64,000 nt of DNA, taken from NCBI RefSeq assembly GCF_001684975.1, contig NZ_MAYH01000012.1, positions 718,242-782,241 of the forward strand, written 5' to 3'. The DNA comes from Chryseobacterium artocarpi. Its GTDB lineage: Bacteria > Bacteroidota > Bacteroidia > Flavobacteriales > Weeksellaceae. The stretch's first letter is position 1; each line of letters starts with the position of its first letter. The position numbers and the translations under genes are program-made. Under the pieces are notes generated by a model. It saw only the letters and a program-made list of their open reading frames with translations. It ran no database searches and had not been told where the DNA came from. Positions 1-8,759 of the stretch are shown here, piece by piece.

Positions 1-648
1 GATAACAATATGCTGGATTGGGGCGAATCTGGAAGTGATTGGTATTCTACAACCTTTCCACAGTTAAAAGAAAAACCACCATTGCTTCTGTTTGGATACG
101 ATATTGAAATCTGGAATGATGAAGAACTTGTGGATACTTCCATTGAAGAAATGTCAGATGAGGAAGACTACAGAAATATTCATTCAAAGTATAAATTTGT
201 CCCGTTTGCGGCTAATGGAGCAGGGGATTTATACGCATTTCAATTTGATCTGGAAAAAGATGGTGAAGTTCCTGTTACATTGATTCTCCATGATGAGGAG
301 GAAGCTGAAGTACTTGCAGGGAATCTTCAGGATTTTATATTCCGTCAGCTATTGGAGGCAGTGACTGAAGTAGATGAAGACTCCATGTTCTTTGAAGAAG
401 ATGAAGAAGACATGAAAGAAAATCTTCTCAATCAATTGAAAACACACGAACCTTATCTAACCCCAAAACAGGTGGAAATTCTGAAGAATATCTATCAGCG
501 TGATATTTTTGAATATACCTATGAAGTATCTGCAGGAAATTCCTTTGAAACTGAAGGTCTGATAACATTTGATGAGGTAAAAGAAATTCTCAGCAAAGAA
601 ATAGCTTTTGATCATCTTGATACAACATTTAATTATACAGAATATTAA
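1..648 (+). CDS. SUKH (SMI1/KNR4)-like acidic protein, 5' partial
   Basis: The frame is open to the left edge and the first ATG is at 10, so the gene probably begins outside the window. At least 212 residues are visible. The protein is very acidic, with an Asp/Glu-rich stretch near residues 120-140. The segment with 'FVPFAANGAGDLYAFQFD' followed by 'PVTLILHDEEEAEVLAGNLQDF' resembles the core of SMI1/KNR4 (SUKH) domains. SUKH proteins often act as immunity proteins against toxins, but many are stand-alone and of unknown role. No toxin gene is visible next to it. The family call is by pattern only and no function is claimed. A hairpin terminator follows the stop codon. Confidence 0.55.
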   Translation, partial: DNNMLDWGESGSDWYSTTFPQLKEKPPLLLFGYDIEIWNDEELVDTSIEEMSDEEDYRNIHSKYKFVPFAANGAGDLYAFQFDLEKDGEVPVTLILHDEEEAEVLAGNLQDFIFRQLLEAVTEVDEDSMFFEEDEEDMKENLLNQLKTHEPYLTPKQVEILKNIYQRDIFEYTYEVSAGNSFETEGLITFDEVKEILSKEIAFDHLDTTFNYTEY

Positions 649-661
649 TTCTATAAATTAG

Positions 662-696
662 AACTCCTGTCATCAATATTGGCAGGAGTTTTTTCT
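662..696 (+). terminator. Rho-independent terminator after the SUKH-like gene
   Basis: An 11-bp stem (662-672 with 680-690, one G-U pair) starting AACTCCTG and closing CAGGAGTT is followed by TTTTCTT. It lies 14 bases after the stop codon at 646-648. Confidence 0.8.
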
Positions 697-730
697 TACC
701 TTTAATAGATTAAAGTCATAATCAGAACCC

Positions 731-1519
731 ATGAATATTCAGCTTTTTTCAAAAAATGCCTTGGTGGGAGGCGCTACTCAGGGAATAGGAGCAGGAATCG
801 CGTTTGAACTGGCAAAATGCGGAGCCAATGTTACTTTAATGGCTCGTAACGAAGCAAAACTTAAAGATATTGTAGCTTCATTACCTGTTTTACATGAAGA
901 GCAGAAACATCAGTATCTCGTTGTAGATTTTTCTGATTTTGATGCCTTTAAGAAAACGATTACAGCATATTTTAATGACCATTCAGTAGATATTCTGGTT
1001 AATAATACAAATGGTCCGGAACCTGGGCTTGCAATCGAGAAAAATGTTGAAGATTATCAGAAAGCCTTTGATCTTCTTTTTAAAACAGTTTGTGAAACTA
1101 CCTTACTAGCTTTGCCTCATATGATAAAGCAGCAGAATGGTCGTATTATCAATGTTTCCTCTCTGTCTGTGAAAGAACCGATTGGAAACCTTGCTCTTTC
1201 AAATTCTATTCGCTCGGCGGTCATTGCCTGGGCAAAAACCTTATCCAATGAAGTAGCAGAACATAATATAACTGTGAATAATATTTTAACAGGATATTTT
1301 AATACCGCCCGTATTCAAAATCTGATTAGCCACGATGCCGAAAAGATGAATGTTTCCTCAGAAGAAATCACAAAGAACCGTGAAAATAAAATTCCAATGA
1401 AACGTTTCGGAAAACCTGAAGAATATGGTCATTTGGTTGCATTTCTTGCTTCAGAATATTCCGCTTATCTTACCGGAGCAAGCATTCCTTTAGACGGAGG
1501 ATTGAGTAATGTTTATTAA
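731..1519 (+). CDS. SDR-family oxidoreductase-like protein with altered active site
   Basis: This 262-residue protein has a short-chain dehydrogenase/reductase fold. The nucleotide-binding motif GGATQGIG is at residues 13-20, an 'NNTNGPEP' segment lies near 91-98, 'INVSS' near 140, and the C-terminus has the usual 'GASIPLDGG'. Where classical SDRs carry YxxxK, this protein reads SNSIR, so the catalytic Tyr becomes Ser and the Lys becomes Arg. The Asn-Asn-Ala-Gly motif is also altered. This matches a known SDR subgroup annotated as beta-ketoacyl-ACP-reductase-like that lacks the standard tetrad. Activity, substrate and pathway cannot be inferred. The gene stands alone, 82 bases after the preceding stop codon. 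Confidence 0.85.
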   Translation: MNIQLFSKNALVGGATQGIGAGIAFELAKCGANVTLMARNEAKLKDIVASLPVLHEEQKHQYLVVDFSDFDAFKKTITAYFNDHSVDILVNNTNGPEPGLAIEKNVEDYQKAFDLLFKTVCETTLLALPHMIKQQNGRIINVSSLSVKEPIGNLALSNSIRSAVIAWAKTLSNEVAEHNITVNNILTGYFNTARIQNLISHDAEKMNVSSEEITKNRENKIPMKRFGKPEEYGHLVAFLASEYSAYLTGASIPLDGGLSNVY

Positions 1520-1661
1520 AAAATTAAGATGAAAATTGTGATTTTAAATGGTAATTTCGATGCTAAATTCTATAACTTTCATCTTTACTAAAAAAAATTA
1601 TCATTTCATGTAATAGATTCTCTTTTTCAATTGTCTTACTGATATTATTGGAAAATATTAT

Positions 1662-4600
1662 ATGAAAAATTGGTCTTTTAAACAATGGAACACCGTTCTT
1701 GGGTGGTTCCTTTTTGCTATTGCATTCATTACCTATCTCTCAACGATAGAACATTTTCTGAGTTTTTGGGATTGTGGTGAGTATATTTCTTCAGCCTCCA
1801 AACTTGAAGTAACACACGCTCCCGGAGCTGCTTTATTTCAGATTGTAGGGGCGGTAGCCAGTATATTTGCATTGGGAAACAGCAGCAACTATTCGATAGT
1901 GATTAATGCCATGTCTGCTTTGTTCAGTGCACTTACGATTTTGTTTTTATTCTGGACTATTACCCATTTGTTCAGAAGGCTTTTAAATAAAAATTCAGAA
2001 GAGATTACCAAGCATCAGGAAATCTCAATTCTTTTTGCAGGTGCTATTGGTGCCTTATGCTTTACATTTTCGGATACCTTTTGGTTTTCTGCGGTAGAAG
2101 GAGAAGTGTATTCAATGGCATCTTTGTTTATTGCCCTTTTACTCTGGCTGATTACCAAATGGGAAAATGAATATCAGGCTGTAGATAACGAAAGATGGAT
2201 TATTCTTATATTCTTTATTATAGGGCTTTCAGTAGGAGTGCATATGATGTGTATGCTGACAATTCCGGCAATATGTCTGATATATTATGCAAGAAATTAC
2301 TCATTTACCTGGAAGAATTTTATTGCCGCCAATCTTATAACACTTGGGGTTCTGGCATTTGTTTTTAAACTTATTTTTCCTCTGATCATGACAATGTTCG
2401 GAAAATTGGAAATTTTCTTTGTAAACGGTTTGGGAATGCCTTTCCATTCAGGAACGGTTGTCGCATTTATTCTAATGGTGATGATTAGTTTCTTTCTCAT
2501 TAAATATGCCAGAAAAACAAAAAAGAATATTTACCAAACCATTGTTTTATCTGTCGTATATATGATTATTGGCTTTTCCTGCTGGATGGTGATTCCGATC
2601 AGAGCAAATGCTAATCCACCAATGAACCTTAATGATCCTGATACTGCTATTGGGATGAAAGACTATTACAACAGAGAACAGTACGGAGACTGGCCTACGA
2701 CCTACGGACAAAATTATACGGCTGCTCTTGACAGAAAAGGACTTGAAAAAAATGAAGACGGAAGCTATAAGAGGCAAATAACCGGGGAGATATATGAAAA
2801 GGATGAAAAAACCAGAACATACAGAAAAACAGGAGAAAGGTTTAATTACGTTTACAATAAATCTCACATAAGCTTTATGCCCAGAATGTTTAGTGAGGAT
2901 AAAGACGTAATGGCAAATTATATTTCGATGTATGGTGCCCCGGATTTTACATTCAATTATGATAATGAAGATGTAGCTGATAATCCGCAGGCAAAGCAGA
3001 TTTTTGATGAACTAAGAGCAAAATATGAAGATGATTCCATTACAGTTGACGATTATATGAAGGTAAAGCCCTACGATCTTATCAACGTACAAAGACCTTC
3101 ATTTGCACAGAATATGGATTACTTTTTTTCCTTTCAGAATGGGTACTACTTTGTAAGATATCTGATGTGGAACTTTGTAGGAAGACAGAACGATCTTCAG
3201 GGACATATGGAAAACACCAATGGAAACTGGATTTCCGGATTTTCTTTTATTGATGATGCTTTAGTAGGGAATCAGGATCATATGCCGGCAAAATTTAAGA
3301 ATGAAAGTACGGTGGCATTTTTCTTTTTACCACTTATTTTAGGGCTTATAGGCTTCTTTTTTCACTTAAACAGAGACTTCGGGAGGTTCTATGCACTCTT
3401 ATCATTATTTATTGTAACCAGCGTGGGTATCGTTTTCTATACAGGTGTAAAGCCATTTGAAGTAAGGGAAAGAGATTATGCAATGGTGGGATCATTCTAC
3501 GCTTTTGCCATTTGGGTCGGATTGGGTTCGGGAAGTATTCTATGGTTTATTCAATCTAAAATAAAATCCAATATTGCCAATATTGCACTGGGGGGAATTC
3601 TGCTGGGAATACCTTTTATGATGGGTTTTCAGAACTATGTTTCACATGACAGAAGCAAAAAATCCGCAGCTTATGATTCTGCCTATTCATTTCTTGCCTC
3701 CTTACCTAAAAACGGGATTATTTTCACTTATGCCGATAATGATACCTATCCGGTTTGGGGTCTTCAGGAAACTGAAAGATTCAGAGATGATGTGAAAACG
3801 GTAAATTTCACCCTGCTTGCTACTCCATGGAATATAGATCAGGTAAAAAGAAAAACGTACAATGCGGCGGCAATTCCCGGGGAATTAACCCATGAGGAGT
3901 ACAGAGATGGAGTAAATGATCAGGTATACGTGATGAAAAAAGAAGACTGGGAAGGAATGTTTGCCATGCTAAAAGATCAGGGTGCTCCGGATACCGAGTT
4001 TCAGGAATTCAAAAAATTCCTTACTCAGGATTCGATGACAGTAAAAGAAGCTCTTCAATTTTTAAAATATAAATCTCCGGCTAAAGATGAGCTGTTGAAA
4101 ATGTATTTTGGCGAAAAAGAATATGAAAAGTATAATATCATTCCGGTACATAAGTTTGTTCTTCCTGTGAATAAGGAGAATGCCGTGAAATCAGGAATTA
4201 TTAATCCTTCTGATATTCAGAATACGGTGGATCAGATTACGATTAACTATGAAGCGAATACTCTTTATAAAAGTCATCTTATCATGCTGGATGTACTGGC
4301 AAATTTTGATTGGAAGCGCCCGATAAACTTCTCTTCAGCAGGAATCTATGACAGTCAGAATTTATTTTACCTTGATGAGTATCTTCAGTTTGACGGATTC
4401 AGTTACAGGCTGATTCCTATTCGTACTCCCCAAAGTCCGGATGGTGATAAAGGCAGGGTAGATGCTATTTCACTTTACAATGTTGTAAAAAACTATAAAT
4501 GGGGAAATTTTAAGGATTTGAGTATTCATTATGATGAAACCGCAACTTCCAATATCATAAGCTACAGAATGTCTGTAAGCAGAGCTGTTTCAGCACTTGT

Positions 4601-5147
4601 TCTCAAAGGAGAAAATGCAAAAGCAAAAGAACTTTTAGATCTTGTTGCAAAAGAAATTCCTGCTGAAAAATACAATGATCCCCGTTCTTTAAGTTCTATT
4701 GTAACAGGATATATTGTTGCTGGAGAAGAACAAAAAGGGCTTAAGCTTGCGGAAAATTTAAAGAAAGAAATATTTGAAGAGTATGATTATTACCTTAAGC
4801 TTTCCCCGGAATTTCAGGCAACAGCCAGAAGACAGATGAGACCAAAACCCATGGAATATGCCCTTGTTGTTGCCGGTGTTACTGATGCTTACAGACTATT
4901 AGGACAAAACGATAAGGCAAAAGCTTACCTGTTGAAATCCATAGAGCCGATTGATAAAAAATTCAAGGTTTTTATGAAAGAACTTCAACAAATGGGCAAA
5001 GAAAAAGCGACAAAAGAATCAGAAAAAGTTCAGAGAATCACTCCTTTTTATCAATATCTATTTAATGTAATGGAACCTTTTGATTCTGCCTATTCAAAAA
5101 AGAAAGAAGAACAGATTACCAGCGCCATTATAAAAGCAGTACAATAA
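1662..5147 (+). CDS. Glycosyltransferase family 117 (DUF2723) membrane protein
   Basis: This is a large integral membrane protein of 1161 residues. The N-terminal DUF2723 region (about 15-180) has the characteristic 'SFWDCGEYISSASKLEVTHAPG', read here as FWDCGEY plus an APG turn, followed by several transmembrane helices to about residue 310. A soluble loop of about 240 residues follows, then a second helix cluster (about 545-670). The C-terminal soluble part (about 690-1161) contains helical, TPR-like sequence near 980-1120. DUF2723 proteins are common in Bacteroidota and are classed as GT117, with GT-C-type lipid-linked sugar transfer presumed; the acceptor is not known from this sequence. 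The start ATG at 1662 gives a short basic N-terminus directly before the first helix. It appears to be monocistronic. Confidence 0.85.
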   Translation: MKNWSFKQWNTVLGWFLFAIAFITYLSTIEHFLSFWDCGEYISSASKLEVTHAPGAALFQIVGAVASIFALGNSSNYSIVINAMSALFSALTILFLFWTITHLFRRLLNKNSEEITKHQEISILFAGAIGALCFTFSDTFWFSAVEGEVYSMASLFIALLLWLITKWENEYQAVDNERWIILIFFIIGLSVGVHMMCMLTIPAICLIYYARNYSFTWKNFIAANLITLGVLAFVFKLIFPLIMTMFGKLEIFFVNGLGMPFHSGTVVAFILMVMISFFLIKYARKTKKNIYQTIVLSVVYMIIGFSCWMVIPIRANANPPMNLNDPDTAIGMKDYYNREQYGDWPTTYGQNYTAALDRKGLEKNEDGSYKRQITGEIYEKDEKTRTYRKTGERFNYVYNKSHISFMPRMFSEDKDVMANYISMYGAPDFTFNYDNEDVADNPQAKQIFDELRAKYEDDSITVDDYMKVKPYDLINVQRPSFAQNMDYFFSFQNGYYFVRYLMWNFVGRQNDLQGHMENTNGNWISGFSFIDDALVGNQDHMPAKFKNESTVAFFFLPLILGLIGFFFHLNRDFGRFYALLSLFIVTSVGIVFYTGVKPFEVRERDYAMVGSFYAFAIWVGLGSGSILWFIQSKIKSNIANIALGGILLGIPFMMGFQNYVSHDRSKKSAAYDSAYSFLASLPKNGIIFTYADNDTYPVWGLQETERFRDDVKTVNFTLLATPWNIDQVKRKTYNAAAIPGELTHEEYRDGVNDQVYVMKKEDWEGMFAMLKDQGAPDTEFQEFKKFLTQDSMTVKEALQFLKYKSPAKDELLKMYFGEKEYEKYNIIPVHKFVLPVNKENAVKSGIINPSDIQNTVDQITINYEANTLYKSHLIMLDVLANFDWKRPINFSSAGIYDSQNLFYLDEYLQFDGFSYRLIPIRTPQSPDGDKGRVDAISLYNVVKNYKWGNFKDLSIHYDETATSNIISYRMSVSRAVSALVLKGENAKAKELLDLVAKEIPAEKYNDPRSLSSIVTGYIVAGEEQKGLKLAENLKKEIFEEYDYYLKLSPEFQATARRQMRPKPMEYALVVAGVTDAYRLLGQNDKAKAYLLKSIEPIDKKFKVFMKELQQMGKEKATKESEKVQRITPFYQYLFNVMEPFDSAYSKKKEEQITSAIIKAVQ

Positions 5148-5428
5148 TTTAAAAAAATAAGTCATTCAAGCAGATAAGGGAATAAAAAGAGGGTTTTGTT
5201 TTATATAGTTTCGTCATAAAATCACATGATTTTACCTCCTTTTATACCTTTCTGCTTAATGATTTTTTTAAACATTTACGAACTCGTAAGATTGTTTAAG
5301 TTATTAAGATTCACAATCGTCGGCAATTTCATTAAGCATTCATTTAAGGTTATTAAATCAAAAACATTCGTGAATTCGTGGCAAAAAATATCCGCAGCAA
5401 AAAAACTCACGCACCATAATCTTTCTGA
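5148..5428. other. AT-rich intergenic region with a repeat fragment
   Basis: There is no convincing gene between the GT117 gene and the convergent AraC regulator. The stretch contains ATTCGTGGCAA (5374-5384). This 11-mer is the exact reverse complement of TTGCCACGAAT at 20819-20829, so this is probably a member or remnant of a dispersed intergenic element. An open frame over 5226-5501 is discounted because it overlaps the regulator gene and has an unnatural composition. Confidence 0.5.
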
Positions 5429-6271
5429 TCAAATAGAAGGAGAACGAAACGCCTTACTACTTTTCCTTAAATCCGAAGGTCTGGATTGTGTAAACTCATG
5501 AAAGGTATCACTAAATGCACTGATCGAACTGTACCCAACATCGTCCGCAATTTCATTAATCGCTTTATCAGTATTTAAAAGCAACTCAATAGCTTTGATG
5601 ATCCTTAACGTTTTCAAATACTGAAGAAACGAAATATTCATATCTGTTTTAAAAAGACGTGACATAGAACGCTCACTCAACCCGAATCTGGCACTTACAT
5701 TGGAAAGCGTAAGTTTTTCCCCAATATTCCATTCAAGATAGGAAACAATTTTCATCATCTGCTTATTATGTGTTGCTGGAAGGATGATCGGTAAAGGCTG
5801 TTTATGAGTCTTAGGTAAAATCTTTTTTAAAGCTATAAGAAACTCAAAATTCTCATCTTTTTCCGTCACATGTTTTTCATCCCACATTTCTGTGTATTTA
5901 ATCATTTGGATTAAAAGTTCTGATGCCGGATAAATTCCAAGCTTACCATAAAAAGGATCTGAAATATCATCATAAGCATAAAAATAGAGAGAACGGAGAA
6001 CAGTAGCTGTATGTCCGATTTCAAGAATATGCTCCATGCCTTGCGGGATCCAGAAAAAATGTCTGGCTGGCACTACATAGGTTCGGTTGTCTATTGTAAT
6101 ATAAGCAATACCACCTTCTACATAACTTAACTGCCCCTTTGTATGTTTATGAAAAGGGATCAGTTTCTCTGATTTTTCGTGCATAACAAACACACTTTTG
6201 TCGTGTTTATCGATATCCGGAAGTGCTGCAATTAACCCCATAAAAAACTCAGGTAAATAATGAAAATGCAA
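5429..6271 (-). CDS. AraC-family transcriptional regulator (cupin sensor domain)
   Basis: This 280-residue protein has two domains. The N-terminal part (about 20-130) looks like a cupin sensor, with 'HKHTKGQLSYVEGG' and 'IPQGMEHILEIG'. The C-terminal part (about 170-275) carries the double helix-turn-helix of AraC/XylS proteins, including 'LSNVSARFGLSERSMSRLF' and 'INEIADDVGYSSISAFSDTF'. It is divergent from the tolC-emrAB efflux operon across about 100 bp, so it most likely controls that operon in response to a small molecule. The efflux promoter has a good -7 box but no obvious -33 element, which fits activation by this protein. The ligand is unknown. Confidence 0.88.
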   Translation of the reverse strand: MHFHYLPEFFMGLIAALPDIDKHDKSVFVMHEKSEKLIPFHKHTKGQLSYVEGGIAYITIDNRTYVVPARHFFWIPQGMEHILEIGHTATVLRSLYFYAYDDISDPFYGKLGIYPASELLIQMIKYTEMWDEKHVTEKDENFEFLIALKKILPKTHKQPLPIILPATHNKQMMKIVSYLEWNIGEKLTLSNVSARFGLSERSMSRLFKTDMNISFLQYLKTLRIIKAIELLLNTDKAINEIADDVGYSSISAFSDTFHEFTQSRPSDLRKSSKAFRSPSI

Positions 6272-6340
6272 ATATAATCATTTGGCTGGAATCATGTAAA
6301 AGTTGACTATTTTAGATAAAAATAATATCAGGATTGAGAA

Positions 6341-6348
6341 TAAATTTG
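6341..6348 (+). promoter_or_regulatory. Candidate -7 box of the efflux operon promoter
   Basis: TAAATTTG matches the Bacteroidota -7 consensus TAnnTTTG, 25 bases before the TolC-family start codon. No TTG is present at the usual 17-23 base spacing upstream, which suggests activator dependence. This rests on consensus matching only. Confidence 0.4.
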
Positions 6349-6373
6349 CAGTGCAATAATTCGAAAAATTCAA

Positions 6374-7696
6374 ATGAAAATTTATGTCACCGGACTGCTG
6401 ATGCTGGGAGCTTCCTACACAATATCAGCCCAGACAGGCAGTCCAAGCAATGATACCATCCGAATCTCCCTAAAAGACGCATGGCAAAGAGCTGAAGAAA
6501 ACAGCCGTCATATTAAGATCAAAACCATCAATGTAGACATCGCAGAAGCCGAAGTAAAAGACGCGAAAAGAGAACGTCTTCCGGAAATAGAAGTAAAAGG
6601 ATCTGCAGAAAAAGCGTCCAACATTCCCATCTATGAAAACGGTATCTTTTCAAAACCTACCCAACATGAAGTAATTCACACCCTTTACAGAGCGGGAGCA
6701 GATTTTTACCTTAATATTTACAACGGAAATAAATTAAATCTTAAGATAAAGGAAAACCAGACGCTTCAAAAGATAAAAAATATTCAAAAGGAGCAATCCG
6801 TTTCTGATATCCATTACAAAACAGCTGCGCTTTATCTTGAATTACAGAAAACTCTAATCTTCAGAGACCTTATCAAACAGGATATTGAAGATCAAAAGAC
6901 GCAGCTTAAAGAAATACAGGCTTTATATAAAAATGGAGTAGTACTTAAAAGTGATGTTTTAAGAATAGATCTTGAGCTTTCCAAACGTAAAATGACTTTG
7001 ATTACCATTGAAAATGATATTCTTATCGCAACTCAGAAACTGAATATTATTCTTGGTGTGCCAGATGAGCAAGTGGTAATTCCTGAAACTCCTTTGAGCC
7101 AATGGAATGAAAATACAACGTATGCAGAGTATTTGAAACTGGCGCTGGATCACTCTTTCGATTATCATGTTTCCGAACAGCAAACGGAATTGAGTATAAT
7201 CAAACTGAAACAGGTAAAAGCCAATGTGCGTCCTAAAGTTGGGATGTACGGAGAATTTTATTATGCCAATCCGCAGATATTCCTTTATCCTTATAACCCT
7301 TATTGGTACTCTTTGGGAATTGTCGGAATTAAAGCCTCGTTTTCTATTTCTTCTCTCTATCACAATACTCAGAAAGTAAAAGCAGCCGCGCTGGAATTTG
7401 AAAAAGAAGAAGAAATACACAAAGACACAGAAGATAAGGTGAGACAACAGGTAAAAGAAGCTTATCTGCGTTATCAGGAAGCTCTTGAGCAGATAAAAGT
7501 GGCAGAAACCAATGTTGCCCAGGCAAAAGAAAATGCACGTATCATTAAAAACACTTATTTCAATCAGACTTCCCTTATAACAGAATTGCTGGATGCTGAT
7601 ATACAGTTTCTTCAGACAAAATTCGAATTGGAGGCAGCAAAGATTATGGCACAAAACAATTATTATTTACTACAAAATATCACAGGCGTTTTATAA
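6374..7696 (+). CDS. TolC-family outer-membrane efflux channel
   Basis: This 440-residue exported protein has an N-terminal signal peptide ending near 'SYTISAQ' (about residue 20). It is followed by two copies of the long-helix TolC/OEP architecture, with coiled-coil segments near 40-70, 140-210 and 340-420. Proteins of this family form the trimeric outer-membrane exit duct of tripartite efflux pumps and type I secretion systems. It is the first gene of an operon with a membrane-fusion protein starting 4 bases after its stop codon and an MFS transporter. The partner set therefore points to drug efflux of the EmrAB-TolC kind. Substrate unknown. Confidence 0.9.
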   Translation: MKIYVTGLLMLGASYTISAQTGSPSNDTIRISLKDAWQRAEENSRHIKIKTINVDIAEAEVKDAKRERLPEIEVKGSAEKASNIPIYENGIFSKPTQHEVIHTLYRAGADFYLNIYNGNKLNLKIKENQTLQKIKNIQKEQSVSDIHYKTAALYLELQKTLIFRDLIKQDIEDQKTQLKEIQALYKNGVVLKSDVLRIDLELSKRKMTLITIENDILIATQKLNIILGVPDEQVVIPETPLSQWNENTTYAEYLKLALDHSFDYHVSEQQTELSIIKLKQVKANVRPKVGMYGEFYYANPQIFLYPYNPYWYSLGIVGIKASFSISSLYHNTQKVKAAALEFEKEEEIHKDTEDKVRQQVKEAYLRYQEALEQIKVAETNVAQAKENARIIKNTYFNQTSLITELLDADIQFLQTKFELEAAKIMAQNNYYLLQNITGVL

Positions 7697-7700
7697 TACA

Positions 7701-8759
7701 ATGAAAAAAAAATATACCCCCACCGACAGGCTGATCACAAAGATCACAGGATGGATTTCAGTTTTAATCGTTGCCGCACTTGCTGTCTGGGGCGGTTTTA
7801 CCTTAAAGAATTATTACAGATATGAACAAACCAATGATGCTCAGATACAGGAATACGTAAATCCGGTGATCTCAAGAGCCGGAGGTTTCATTGTTGCTGT
7901 AAAATTTGAGGAAAACCAGGAAGTGAAAAAAGGAGATACCCTTTTACTGATCGATAACCGTGAATACGTTCTTCAGCAAAAACAAACACAGGCAGCTCTT
8001 CAGAAAGCCCGTGCTGAGCTAAAGGTTTTAGAAAGCAATACCGGAACCACAGAAAAAGAAGCCGCCGCCGCACAGGCACAGGTAGATGCCAATAAAGCAA
8101 AAGTATGGAAGCAACAGCTTGATTATAATCGTTATAAGAAGCTTTATGACGAAGAATCTGCCACAAAACAAAGACTTGAAGATGTAAAAGCAACCTTGGA
8201 TGTCAATGAAAGTGATTATCAGTCTTCTCAGGATAAATATGCTGCTTCCGTATCAAAAATCAATGATATTCAGGCAGAAAAAACAGTTGTACGTGCAGAA
8301 GTTGCAAGACTTGAAGCTTTATTAGACCGCCATAAACTGGATGTAAGTTATACCGCTGTAGTAGCGTCGTACGATGGAAGAATGGGACGAAGAACCGTTG
8401 AGGTAGGACAAATGATTGATGCCGGAGAAACCCTCGCCTTTATCGTTAACAATGAAACAGATAAATGGGTGGTTGCCAATTATAAAGAAACCCAGATCAA
8501 AGATATGCATGTGGGAGATCGTGTAAAAATTGTGGCAGATTCCTATCCTGATAGAGAATTTCAGGGAACTATCATTTCATTGTCTCCGGCTACAGGTTCC
8601 AGTTTCTCACTTTTGCCTCCTGATAACTCTACCGGAAACTACGTGAAAATTGTACAGCGTATTCCTGTAAGAATCAGAGTAGAAGGAAAAAGAAAAGATA
8701 TTGACGTTCTGAAAATGGGAATGAACGTAAATGTATACGCCAATAAAAAACACTCCTAA
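7701..8759 (+). CDS. HlyD/EmrA-family periplasmic adaptor (membrane-fusion protein)
   Basis: The protein has 352 residues from the ATG at 7701. An earlier in-frame ATG at 7593 lies inside the tolC-like gene and would add 36 residues without a signal, so the start at 7701 is preferred. One N-terminal membrane helix (about 18-36) is followed by a biotinyl-lipoyl-like half ('VKFEENQEVKKGDTLLLID'), a long coiled-coil hairpin (about 90-200), the second lipoyl half and a beta-barrel domain. This is the EmrA/HlyD plan, bridging an inner-membrane transporter to the TolC channel. The stop codon overlaps the start of the MFS gene (TAATG), which implies translational coupling. Confidence 0.92.
   Translation: MKKKYTPTDRLITKITGWISVLIVAALAVWGGFTLKNYYRYEQTNDAQIQEYVNPVISRAGGFIVAVKFEENQEVKKGDTLLLIDNREYVLQQKQTQAALQKARAELKVLESNTGTTEKEAAAAQAQVDANKAKVWKQQLDYNRYKKLYDEESATKQRLEDVKATLDVNESDYQSSQDKYAASVSKINDIQAEKTVVRAEVARLEALLDRHKLDVSYTAVVASYDGRMGRRTVEVGQMIDAGETLAFIVNNETDKWVVANYKETQIKDMHVGDRVKIVADSYPDREFQGTIISLSPATGSSFSLLPPDNSTGNYVKIVQRIPVRIRVEGKRKDIDVLKMGMNVNVYANKKHS

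Noticed and set aside
5226..5501. 91-codon plus-strand frame
   Set aside because: It overlaps the 3' end of the AraC regulator gene on the other strand, has no signature, and runs through a dispersed repeat.
6959..7654. Long minus-strand frame of 231 codons inside the TolC-family gene
   Set aside because: It is a shadow of a strongly supported gene, with Phe/Cys-rich composition and no signature.
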